A stretch of DNA of 56,736 nt, taken from Paraglomus occultum. Its lineage: Eukaryota > Glomeromycota > Glomeromycetes > Paraglomerales > Paraglomeraceae. The translations under genes and the position numbers were made by a program. The stretch covers positions 1 to 56,736 of the forward strand of contig CAJVPJ010000049.1 of assembly GCA_910592205.1 (NCBI GenBank). The letters run 5' to 3'. A model generated the notes under the pieces. The model did no database searches. It worked only from the letters and a program-made list of their open reading frames with translations, and was not told where the DNA came from. Below, in pieces: positions 1 to 9,794 of this stretch (its first letter is position 1; the number at the start of each line of letters is the position of its first letter).

Positions 1-872
1 AAAAGATCCTAATCTGAAGGTTTCCGTTCGTACTGTTCAGCGTACATTAAAAAAAACTCTTAAGTTTGAAGTTTGTCATCCACTTCGAGTTCCTCTTCTG
101 CAGCCTTCTCATATTGCAGCTCGTCTTGAATGGGCACAAAAACATGTCCGCAACAATTGGTCCAACACCATTTTCTCTGATGAAACAACTTTTCAGGTGT
201 TTTGAAACACTCAGTTAGTAAGATATCATCATGGGGAGTCACAACCACACCGAAGCATGGTGAAGCATCCTTATAATAATAAAGTTCATGCTTGGGGTGC
301 ATTACTGCACAAGGACCAATCACACTTGTTTTGTTCACTGAAAACTTCAATGCTAAAAGATATCAACAAATTCTTGAAACTCACCTTTTCCCTTACATTT
401 CTAGAGCAAATCATCAGTTTTGTTTTCAACAGGATAACTCCCCTATCCACAAAGTGAGGGCAATAACTGATCTGTTTGAGCACCATAATATTCACATTCT
501 TGATTGGCCCGCTTACTCACCAGATATAAACCCCATCAAGAATTTGTGGGCAATACTTAAGGGAAAAGTGGAGAAAGAAGTAAATTTGCAGTTAATGAAA
601 AAAAGGCTTTTAACAACTGACTTCCAAGAAATAATTAGTCAGGAATGGGGGGGTCTGGATAATAATCTCTTCCTTAGGTTAGCGAATTGCATGAAAAATC
701 ATATTTCAGAGGTAATTGAGCGGGAGGGGGAAAAGATAGATTATTGAATTTTTTTACATAGTTAGTAACTGTATTTGGCAACATGTGTACGAAATTTAAG
801 CATACAAAAATAATTAAAATAAAAATTTTTATTTGTGAGATTAAATTCCGGATATTTATGTCGACCACTGTA
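1..872 (+). mobile_element. Decayed Tc1-like transposon, 5' part outside the window
   Basis: The reading frame starting at base 2 encodes the helix-turn-helix and first catalytic part of a Tc1/mariner (DDE_3) transposase, with FSDETTF holding the first Asp. It hits a TGA at 203-205, continues past it, then drops one base in a G run near 292-299 (HAWG in one frame, GCITAQG in the next). The second frame runs to a stop at 745-747. It holds the second Asp (QQDNSP) and, after 34 residues, the position that is Glu in active members, but here reads SPDINPIKNLW, so the catalytic Glu is Lys. The right inverted end is probably 848-870 (ending GTCGACCACTG) with TA at 871-872. Three lesions (stop, frameshift, E to K) make it a non-autonomous fossil. 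The left end lies outside the window. Confidence 0.9.
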
Positions 873-1544
873 TTTCATCTTCCAGCAACATAACGACAGG
901 GTTCCCATATCCCCGGAGACTTAAGCACATTTTTGTAAAAGGCATGTCTTTTTCGAGACTTACATTTTTGTAAAAGGAAACCGAAAAATACCAGAGAATT
1001 GTTCGCAGTTATGCAGGAAAAGTGGGTGGGCATGGAGTTAAGCAAGATAAATAATTTGATAGAAAGCATGCCACGTAGAGTAACCGCTGTAATAAAAAAT
1101 CAAGGAAACCCCACTAAATACTAACTCAACCATTGAAAAGTTCATGAAAAGCTGAGTCAAATGATGTATAATGAATCGTAAATACGTATGTATAATGGCA
1201 TTCCAAAGTTGATCGTTCGTTTAGTTGATGATCGACAAAATCACGGTGACTTTTGTCATACAACACAGAACTTCTATTTTTATTTGTAATATAGACTCTA
1301 CCTACGCGGGCCATGTATTCTTTGTGTCTCTACGCTTGCTATTTCAGAGCAAGCACAAGTAAAGCTTACCGAAAGGTCACTAACCTGTTAGTTATAAGAT
1401 TTGCTACCCAGAGATGAGCCATGCACTGTTGACAAGTAGCTAATCCTTAATATTAACCGAGTTGATCGTCATCCGCTCTCCCGTAACTTTTGATGAGGTA
1501 CAACGCTTCTAAAAAAAGAATAATACCAAAACACCCTATACATA
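873..1544. other. Gap without recognised genes
   Basis: AT-rich sequence between two Tc1-like elements. A short direct repeat, ACATTTTTGTAAAAGG, occurs at about 928-943 and 963-978. I see no coding region with homology I recognise. Confidence 0.5.
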
Positions 1545-3237
1545 CAGTGTACGAAAAAAGTAATGAGAATGACGTTTTTATTTATAGTTCAACGAAAATG
1601 GGCTAAAATACGTGGGGAGGCTGAAAAGTTTTGCGTATGGCTTTCTAACTCGAGATTGCAGCAGTTTAACTAAAATTGGAATAATCATAAAATGCGCATA
1701 CTTTCACGTAACGAATGAAAAAAGAAGTAGAGGCAAATTCATTATCTCGTTGTCGAGAAACCTTTTTTTTTGTAAAGCATAGTAAAACAACTGGGAAACA
1801 ATGAGCCGTAAGAGCTAACGACACTTTATTATTGCTTTTTAGAAAAATGGCAGAAATACAACTCAATCTACGAAAAGTTGATGAATGTAGAAAGGGAACA
1901 AGCATTGTCTACCAGCACAATTAGACACTGGATTCAAAGAGGAGTAAGAAGTAAAGACAGGCTCGTTCCCTTGCGAGGTGGTGACGTCAGAAAAAATTGC
2001 CAAGGTCGAGGATTTTGTTAGCAATAACTTGCACATTTCTATTAAAATTTAGCCGAAAAATCTCCTGCATTTTGCATAGTGAGCTGAGCCTCCAGAAGGC
2101 AACGAAGTATCTTCATAACGAACGAGTGAAACTTTCTCTCTACTTGCTGTATAGTCCAGACCGTATTCTTTCCTATTTCCTCGACCTTAGTCCATTCTTT
2201 CTGAACTATCTCACGAAAAAAGTCCTTGGTAATTGCTTTTTTTTACTAACAGTTTGTTGACTTGTTTGTCTACACGATTCTTTAAAATTATCCATAAATT
2301 TTCAATCGGGTTAATATCTGGACTATTAGACGGCCCATCCATAATTTTGGGGCATCGCTGCATAAGAAGTTCCATGCTTCGGATCATTATCTTGTTGGAA
2401 CATCCAATTGTTTCCCATAATAGTATTTGCATTATCAAAAAATTTTTCAGTCAAAATCTTACGATAAAGAGTACCGTCCATAATATCCATGAAAAGAAAA
2501 AAGCCAACAGGACCTTTTACTGATAAGGCACCCCATGCGTAAACTTTATAGGGTGTTTTACTATAGCCTTACTTGGAGGTCGAGTACCATTTTTGTAAAA
2601 TACTTTCTGAGTATTTCGAAACATCTGGAACGTAGTTTCATTAGAAATATGACCCTATTCCAATTTTGTTTCTTGTATTTTATGGCGAATGCTACTCGAT
2701 TTTGTTTATGAGTGGCTGTAAGAAGAGGGATGGATTTTGGAACTGTGGCGTGATATTGAGCTCATTGAGTACTGTCCGACTACTAACATTTAAGTTAGGA
2801 TGATAATCATTTAAAGTATTTGCAAGTTCAGCACTCGTAGAGTATTTGTTCGCTGAGACAAGTTGGCCGAGATGCCGACACTGTTTAAGAGAAAGTTTTT
2901 CTTGGCCTCCCGGACCGAGGCTGAGGGTCTAATGAAATATTATTTTGATATATTTGTATACAGTGGAGAGTGGAATGGAAGTTAATTTGTGCAAGGCGTC
3001 AGCATCACGCATGCCAGCCTCCTACAAAGAAGTTATTATCATATAACGTTGAGTAAGCGAGGGTTTGGTCATTGTGTTGAATGTGAAGTTAGTAAACGTG
3101 TAACAAAATCAAAACAAAATGCGGTCGCGTTATCTAACAGGCTGTGTTAACACTTGTTATACAGCTTTTTTTTTAATTGGTTGAATATGACAAAGAAAAT
3201 CGACTTTATTGTAACACATTTTATTTTTCGTGCACTG
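1545..3237 (-). mobile_element. Tc1-like transposon with both inverted ends and TA target sites
   Basis: The left end CAGTGTACGAAAAAAGTAA (1545) and the reverse complement of the right end, CAGTGCACGAAAAATAAAA (3237), are inverted repeats flanked by TA on both sides (1543-1544, 3238-3239). The total of 1693 bp is the usual Tc1 size. The minus strand carries a decayed transposase: helix-turn-helix with SANKYSTSAELAN near 2870-2830, SNETTF near 2640 (the first catalytic Asp is Asn), QQDNDPKH near 2395, and SPDINPIENLW near 2300 with the Glu kept. Frames shift several times. After the transposase end (about 2090) there are roughly 500 bp more than the short 3' region normally seen in Tc1 elements, including a plus-strand coding-like stretch listed separately. 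Confidence 0.85.
1840..2021 (+). pseudogene. Coding-like fragment inside the Tc1 element, opposite strand
   Basis: One plus-strand frame reads about 57 residues beginning KWQKYNSIYEKLMNVEREQ, passing through TIRHWIQRGV and ending near PLRGGDVRKN before a stop at about 2021. It is preceded by a splice-acceptor-like TTGCTTTTTAG. The run is mixed-composition and amphipathic rather than low-complexity, so it may be an exon remnant. It lies antisense to the transposase, in the extra sequence beyond its C-terminus. I do not recognise the family. It could equally be chance in AT-rich DNA. Confidence 0.3.
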
Positions 3238-5225
3238 TATAAAGAAAAAATCACTTACGAAATTTACCATGAAAACCGACCATAAACGAGAATTGACACT
3301 ATCTTATGATAAAAACGAAAACTTGAAGAACTTTAACATAATAATAAATCTTTCCACTGGTTGAGTGACCTATGAAAAAACGAGTCCGGCGTCAAGCGTC
3401 CGGGTTACCGGACGAATTAAAGGTAATTAATATGCTACATTTCGTTAGTGAGAGCAAGTAAAAACATTATCATTATGCTCAAAAATACATTAAATTACTT
3501 GATTTTTACTGCCGATGCGTTTATTAAAGAAGTTACTATGACAACTTTTCATTGGTTCATTATGTACAAGAATTTACAACAAGTGTATAATAAGTAATTA
3601 TCATTGAGTAACAAAAGAATAGAAAAAAAACTTTGAATTAGCGTGTTGTGAAATGAGTGCATATTATTATAATTACATGCTATAATATTCACTTTGTCTG
3701 GTTTGTTGCAGCGTGCCCCATTTGTCTCAGTCGACTGTCTTACACATAGTAATGTTACAATGAAATAATTATAAGTATGTTCTGACTGCAAACATTAGCT
3801 CTTGAATTTTTTGTTCTAATTCTTTAAGTTATTCAGTAGTATCAAAAGTTTACCTCATAACCATTACCATGTTTTTTTGCTGCTAATGTTTGTGTAACAT
3901 TTTGATTTGGGCCAGAACATACATAGGATATCGGTTTAGAAATTTCTTGGTGTTTGGCGAAGGAGTTTTGTGCCGAGAATTATTGACACGCCAACGTGTT
4001 TTTTAGTTGAAGGTGCGTTGCAAATAATAATAACACTAGCCAGTCAAGCAACTGGATTTGAGACGGTCTATTTACTGGTTGGTTTATATAGATGGTCATG
4101 TGATTTGTACTGTACGTTGGATATGGCCCAAAGCGAAATCTACGTCATCTATTATCACAACCCAGCGACATCTAATCAATAGCGAAATAATTTCGAATTC
4201 GCAGAACACAGGGAATACAATTTTATTAGATGACGTGATCGAATATGCGTATCATTGTCTTGAGTAAGTAAAAAGGTTAGCGATAATCCCTCATACAATA
4301 GTTTTAGCGCAAATCCAATGTAGAGTACCAGCCCAATTTAGTCAAACACACATAGTGAGCAAGACGTGCCCGTTGGGCTGGATGCTATTCCAAAGTCAGG
4401 TTGTTGGTAGGTTATTAAAAGAAGTTGGCAGTAATTAAATGATAACTATTCATAGCGTCCTAATAGAAACCGTTGGATTATTAATAATTTATTTAGTGTT
4501 TATTACACCAGTTTATTGATTATTAACTATTGCAGTAGTGAGAAACTAGTTATCAAAGCGACCTATGCTCAAACGGCTTTATGCTCAGAGCTCAAGTTCA
4601 TATAATTTTAATAAAATCCAACCGTCCCCGCTTGTAAACATGACTTTTACCTGCATATAACGTCCCTGAAAATCGATATACGAGTTTAATATTTGTTACC
4701 ATTAGCTACAAAAACAACTTGTTTTATCTCTCAGGAGTAAAACGTGCTCGTCAACCATTTCAAAACCTTTTCCGAACATGCGTGCTTACCACAACGCAAG
4801 CTAACTAATTCACACAGTTACTGTAAATAGCACGAAAGGATATCAATTCTTGGTAAGTAAGTAATTAATAAATTCTCGTCGATAGATTATTCATCATTTG
4901 TGTTTTATTTCAGATTATTCCTGAGTTGGAACAGTCAGTGTAGAAACAAAAATTATAAAAACATTTCGAAATGAGAGATATTCTCCTGTTTATAATAAAT
5001 ATCGTTACACTTTTTAATTAAAAAAGTTATCACCGATATACGGATATAAACATCAACTATGATGCACTCGCCGTCTGGTCGACAGGCAGATTCATTCTGT
5101 ACAGGTAAGTGTAAACTTTACAAGCTTTTCTTTTTTAACGAAGAAATTGACTCGTTGTTAATTATGGGCCAATGCAAAAAATTCATACCTCAGATATTAC
5201 ATCAATAAAAAAATTTTTGCATAAT
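3238..5225. other. Gene-poor AT-rich gap
   Basis: About 2 kb with only short open frames (the longest about 70 codons near 3970-4182), none with a fold or motif I recognise. No promoter or RNA structure is evident. Confidence 0.5.
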
Positions 5226-5231
5226 TATTAT

Positions 5232-5346
5232 AGGTATACGTGGGTTGGTTGAAACCTTCTGATCGTGAACAATTATCTCAACAACTGCCCAATGTATTTA
5301 AAAACAAAAATTATGGCTGCAAGCCCGAGGTTTTAATGGACAGCTG
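5232..5346 (+). pseudogene. Decayed coding fragment, copy 1 (VYVGWLK type)
   Basis: Directly after an AG acceptor-like dinucleotide, one frame encodes VYVGWLKPSDREQLSQQLPN, goes on through FKNKNYGCKPEVLMDS, and stops, then continues KKVGLN past the stop. A diverged relative lies on the opposite strand at about 6010-6145. Two copies within 1 kb in inverted orientation suggest a repeated mobile gene of a type I do not recognise. Confidence 0.45.
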
Positions 5347-5496
5347 AAAAAAAGTTGGCCTGAATTGACCCGGTAATTCTAATTTCTCATAAAAATTAGG
5401 AACATTATTGAAAAATTTTCTGAATATGCCATATTACAAATCCTAATAACTTGCAAAATTTCAACACAATCCGATGTCTCCAGCAAAAGTTTCAGG

Positions 5497-5591
5497 GTCC
5501 GGTTCATTTGCCCGACAATCATTTGCCCGACAAAAAACTACCCAAAAAAGGATAACTTTGAAATAACGCTGGTAAATATTTGTCGGGCAAG
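5497..5591. mobile_element. Small inverted-repeat element, family A copy 1
   Basis: About 95 bp. The left arm has GGTTCATTTGCCCGACA with CATTTGCCCGACAA occurring twice in tandem; the right arm is TTTGTCGGGCAA. Between them lies ACCCAAAAAAGGATAACTTTG. A second copy at 9708-9794 keeps the same order of arm, core and arm with compensating changes (GCCCGACA becomes CACCGACA on both sides). Matching changes on both arms suggest a palindromic element copied as a unit. Confidence 0.65.
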
Positions 5592-6007
5592 TCCTAAAGT
5601 TTCAAACACTCGATATTAATTCTAGGATAATGCATAGACATTATAATATTGTGAATATAATTTTTATAAATTCATATCTCCATACATTTCTAAGCAATTT
5701 ACCTGATCTTTTTTTCCCCTTGTTTGTTAAAATAATTCTTTAGAAACGGCACAGCCACTTGCATGGATCGTGGTATTAGATCGGGAATATAATCGTTGCC
5801 ATAGTTGAGACATCTTGGTCACGTAATATTTTTTATGGCATTAGCATTTCCGAATCACAACATGTGTAATCTCTAACGGTGGTTGAGACAAATATAAGAA
5901 AAAAAAGTTCGCAAGGATTGCATAGAAGACTGGAGAAATGAATTTTTGAAAATTATGAAATTTTTAGTGCGACAGGAAAAAAATGAACGTTACTCAACAA
6001 CTCACAT

Positions 6008-6150
6008 GTCAAAACTCGCACCAACTTTTTTTTTTCACTTGTTCCTCAGAAGCTCAAGCTTCGAATCCTTGTCTTTACGTTTAAGTGGGACCGGCACTTG
6101 TCAAGACAAAAATCTACGATCAGAACTTTTTAACCACCCCACGTATATTG
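6008..6150 (-). pseudogene. Decayed coding fragment, copy 2 (IYVGWLK type)
   Basis: The minus strand encodes IYVGWLKSSDRRFLS, a stop, then QVPVPLKRKDKDSKLELL, a stop, and KKKVGASF. The order of blocks (YVGWLK.SDR..LS, Q.P, K-rich, then KKVG after a stop) matches the fragment at 5232-5346 on the other strand. It is a broken relic. It may belong to the same decayed element as the helix-turn-helix fragment at 6408-6753. Confidence 0.4.
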
Positions 6151-6407
6151 GGAAGTTTGGATGTGGACCTGAGTATGCAACTTCTTCCTTCGCAATTGAT
6201 CAAACATCTTCAATAGCAATGATAAGGAGGAATAAAATTAACTTCATGTTCACCATTTGATTGATGACCTTAAACCCAGAGACTATTTTGATTTTGTAGT
6301 TGCACCAAAGACGAGGTATTGAAAAAGCGTTTAATAAAACTATCAAAGTCTTTCAAACTCAAGTATTGTTCTGCAATTTTAAACAAAAAATGGAACCTTT
6401 TCTTTGT

Positions 6408-6753
6408 TCATTTGAACCAATTCCAAAAGTTTTGGTTTCTTAATTCATCAGAAAAAGCAATATCATGTGCATTTAACCGATCAATAATTTCTGAAATGTT
6501 TTCATCAGGCCGCGATTTAGGTCGTTCCAAGAGTTTTATGCGGCGTAAAAGTATTGTTACTACGGCTCTTCCAGTCTGACACATACCCAACTGTACTCTC
6601 TGCTACGCCCAATACCTCAGCAACCCGCTTGCACAATGTGACCTTGATGATAATCTTTTCCAGAGTTTGCATTTGAAAATTAATTGTAATTACCATTAAC
6701 TTCTCGTTGTCAATTAGTGGAGCATCACTTCGTTTCATGGAGGAATTATGCAT
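6408..6753 (-). pseudogene. Transposase N-terminal (helix-turn-helix) relic
   Basis: The frame starting at 6753 (MHNSSMKRSDAPL) leads to CKRVAEVLGVAESTVGYV, a clear helix-turn-helix, then TFTPHKTLG, where a frameshift moves the reading into RPKSRPDENISEII and LNAHDIAFSDELRNQ in the neighbouring frame. A helix-turn-helix followed by a basic linker is the layout of IS630/Tc1-type transposases, including copies common in arbuscular mycorrhizal fungal genomes (established knowledge, from memory). No DDE core is intact nearby. Confidence 0.55.
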
Positions 6754-6780
6754 GGTAGAATAAAAAAGTCTTAATAAAAA

Positions 6781-8300
6781 TTGTTTATTCGAAGTCGTTG
6801 TAACGTATATTTTTTTCCGGCCACTTCATTTCGGCACAAATCCTTTCCTTTTACACCGGCCCATAATATAGTTGATTTCCCATATCCTGGTTTCTTTGGA
6901 ATGCAGCAAGCAAGCTCAAACTAAGCAAAAGCGTGCCCTCCATTAAAAATCCTCCAAATAAGAGGATTGATTTTATAAGCGTGCAAGTTCGCTGGTCCTT
7001 TTAGTCTGTGTGCACTAAGCGTAAACGTTGACTTTCCATTTTAGAATTTGTGGTAAGCATATTATGGAAGTTATTGAACGTGCTTATTAACCTTGTAGTT
7101 CGAACTTGTTAATCTAAATCCCGAAGAAAATTTCTGATTCCAATTCATAAAAATTACCTTGTTATCCGACATTTTATAGTAATGTGTAATCCTATCTAAT
7201 TGTGTAAGAATAACATATTAAATGTCCGAAATTTTCTTTAATACGAAGTTGTTTTTTTTTGTAAAAATCAACTATTTGCTATGTTTTTATTCAATTAACA
7301 TAAATCAGAAGCGGAAACCTATACTGTGCGTGCAGAGAATTGCAATAAATGAATAACTATCGTTAAGAAGATTGAATCGTGCAATATCAGGATCGAAATT
7401 CGATATCGATCACCTTGATATCAGGAAACGATTTTGGCAGGTGAGTGTATATTGATGATATGCGCGGGTGCGATAGTATTTATTCCCAGATAAGCATTAG
7501 CATTAGGTTCTTAAGGCAGCCGGGAAATTTGGAATACCGAAATATCAGCGTAGTAGAAACCCGGCATTAGTATTAGTTTTTCTTAGCTGGAATTTCGAGG
7601 TCTTTATTCAGCACACGTTTTTTCTTATCTCTCTGGTGACACAAGTTTGTTTAATGAGCCAGGATATACTTGTGGGTTTGGCTCACATCCTCTATATGGG
7701 CTAAAAACTAGAAATATTATGTGAAAAGTTCTTGTTGCTTGGCTTTTATTTCAATAGTAATTTTAACTATTTTTTCCAAAATCGTTTCTCCTACGTCTGT
7801 ACATTTTGCCACCAACTTCAAAAGACTGATGATACCTTACGAGATTCTAAAAACAACTGCCTTAACAGATTTGTAAAATCCTGTCATACTTCCTTCTCGC
7901 TAACTAAGTTTATAATCTTAAGACAACAATAAGTGACATGGACAAAATCTAAGATGAGACAATAATTGCTTCGGAAAATCCTATGACTTTTAGATGTGTG
8001 ATGATAATGAGGCGCAACATTATTATGTCGTATGCGGGTAGTACTCTTTTCCTTTATCTTCTACAAAAGAAGGTAACTTGTTTTTATAGTTTTTTTGTAA
8101 GGTCTTTGTTAATCATACTGTGGATATTTTCGACATTTTTCCAAACTTGCTCCAAGCAATCTCTATCATTATTGAAAGTTTTAATCGGCTGTCAAACTGT
8201 GCGCAGCGTTAATGCTTTGCATCTACAACTTTACTAACATCCGTCACATATTGTCACGTGAAATTAAAGCCAGATGAATTTTGAACGAAGATATCTCAAC
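6781..8300. other. Gap without recognised genes
   Basis: AT-rich DNA with short open frames only (up to about 84 codons near 7983-8237). None has a recognisable domain. Confidence 0.5.
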
Positions 8301-8302
8301 AA

Positions 8303-8527
8303 TTAAAAGCCGATATATAACGGACAATAAAGACCATAGTCTTTTTCACACTTTTGTCCGTTATATTGACGGATCCATTATATCGAATTTTATTAAATAG
8401 AAATTTAATAAACTCCGTCCCAGAAAAAATCGTTATATTACACTCACCTATCAAAATTCAAAATTATTTCCGGAAATAATTTTGATAGGCGTACCCGCTA
8501 TATAGACGGTCCATTGGACTTGAGCTT
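8303..8527. mobile_element. Pogo/Tigger-like MITE, family B copy 1, with nested palindrome
   Basis: The termini carry the motif ATATAACGGAC in opposite orientation. The inner part (ATTATATCGAATTTTATTAA, then CTCCGTCCCAGAAAAAATCG) aligns with the reverse complement of a copy at 45768-45898. Compared with that copy, this one has an extra block at about 8447-8489 that is itself an almost perfect palindrome. TIRs of the form CAGT...GATATAACG are typical of pogo-type DNA transposons and their MITEs (established knowledge). No transposase is present. Confidence 0.65.
8447..8489. repeat. Near-perfect palindrome nested in the family B MITE
   Basis: CCTATCAAAATT at 8447-8458 pairs with AATTTTGATAGG at 8478-8489, and ATTATTTCC pairs with GGAAATAAT at the centre; a seven-base insertion (CAAAATT) is the only asymmetry. 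The other family B copy lacks this block, so it is either an insertion or a local duplication. Confidence 0.7.
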
Positions 8528-9707
8528 TTACTTGGTTAGTCTAATTTATTATAGATTATCGGCCCGTAGAACGACAAAAACTTTTTGAACCTTCTCACGT
8601 ATCTAATTAAAGAAGCCTATGAAAGGAATTATGTCTGACATGTATGGAGCAATTGGGAATCCAGTATTATGTGTTCTGTAAAGCGCCAATTCTCTTGATT
8701 AGACTATAGGCAGATCGAGTCTTTGGATTTATTCGATGGTATACACAGTGAATTTATTCTTATTTTAACGAATGCGAAGGTGCCTTCCGAAAGCGTCACG
8801 CATCTGTATCAAAAAAAGAAAAAGACAAAGGATCCATTATTACATAAAAACTGTATAGTGTACGGCATAGTAATGGATGAATTGTTCGGCATGTCGATTG
8901 ATGACTTCGTTAAAATGAATTTCACTGTGTAGTTTATATTTGTTAATAACTATTGTTTTGCATACACCGACCAATTAAGACGCAAAAGAGCGCTATTTCG
9001 CTAACTAATACTAAACTTTATTTTAGAAACCAAGAACAAGTGAGCGGCAGAGACTTATTTATTAATACTAACGTCGATAGTCTCTCGCTAATAGTTTTGC
9101 TTAACTTTATATTACGGTTGCACAATAAAAGCACGTGCACACGTGCACCCTGCTGGTTCTAATTAGAATAAGAACGTAATTGGGGCGCGAGCAAGGTAAA
9201 ACCATAATGACTATCAAGAAACCGCTTTTCAGGGGTAGAGTTAAAGATAAAGTTGATTAGGGTTTAGCAAACATTGGTTTATCGTAGAATATCTATTTTG
9301 GAAAACAGTGCTTTCGATATTAAACCGTTAATTTATTAATTGCGTCGTACGAAAGACATGTCTCCTAATAGGTGGCATTCTCGGAATTAATACACCTGAC
9401 GTTGTTTACTTTCTCCCCAAAGAAAAAGGCTAGACGACAAACCACGACTTTCCAAATGTGTCGATTCGTAATATGCTGGGTAAGCAGAAAAACTACTAGT
9501 GTTACAACAAGAGAATATTATTTTACTTAATTGGAGTACGACCTCACAAAGAAAACCCATGTGCGTTCCTTTTAATAGCCACGTTTATAAATTAGTATTA
9601 GGGAAAGAAAAAAGCATACAAAACCGAAAAAGGTAAATTTAAAACTGACAGAAACTTACGATCGTTCAATGCTTTCGTTTTATTACAATACATTATACGA
9701 AACGGAT
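8528..9707. other. Gap without recognised genes
   Basis: Two open frames of 69 codons each (8723-8932 and 8953-9162) lie here. Neither has a motif I recognise and the composition is that of the flanking non-coding DNA. Confidence 0.4.
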
Positions 9708-9794
9708 CCGGTTCATTTCACCGACAAAACTACCAAAAAACGGATAACTTCGAATAATGTTGGGGAATTTGGTCGGTGAAATAATTGTCGGAAA
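9708..9794. mobile_element. Small inverted-repeat element, family A copy 2
   Basis: The left arm CCGGTTCATTTCACCGACAA and right arm TTTGGTCGGTGAAAT pair except for one extra G. The core ACCAAAAAACGGATAACTTCG matches the core of the copy at 5497-5591. The right flank ends in AATTGTCGG, echoing the doubled arm seen in copy 1. Confidence 0.65.

Noticed and set aside
2958-2965. TACAGTGG as the end of a separate Tc1 element
   Set aside because: It points the wrong way for the transposase next to it, and the true ends at 1545 and 3237 account for the element.
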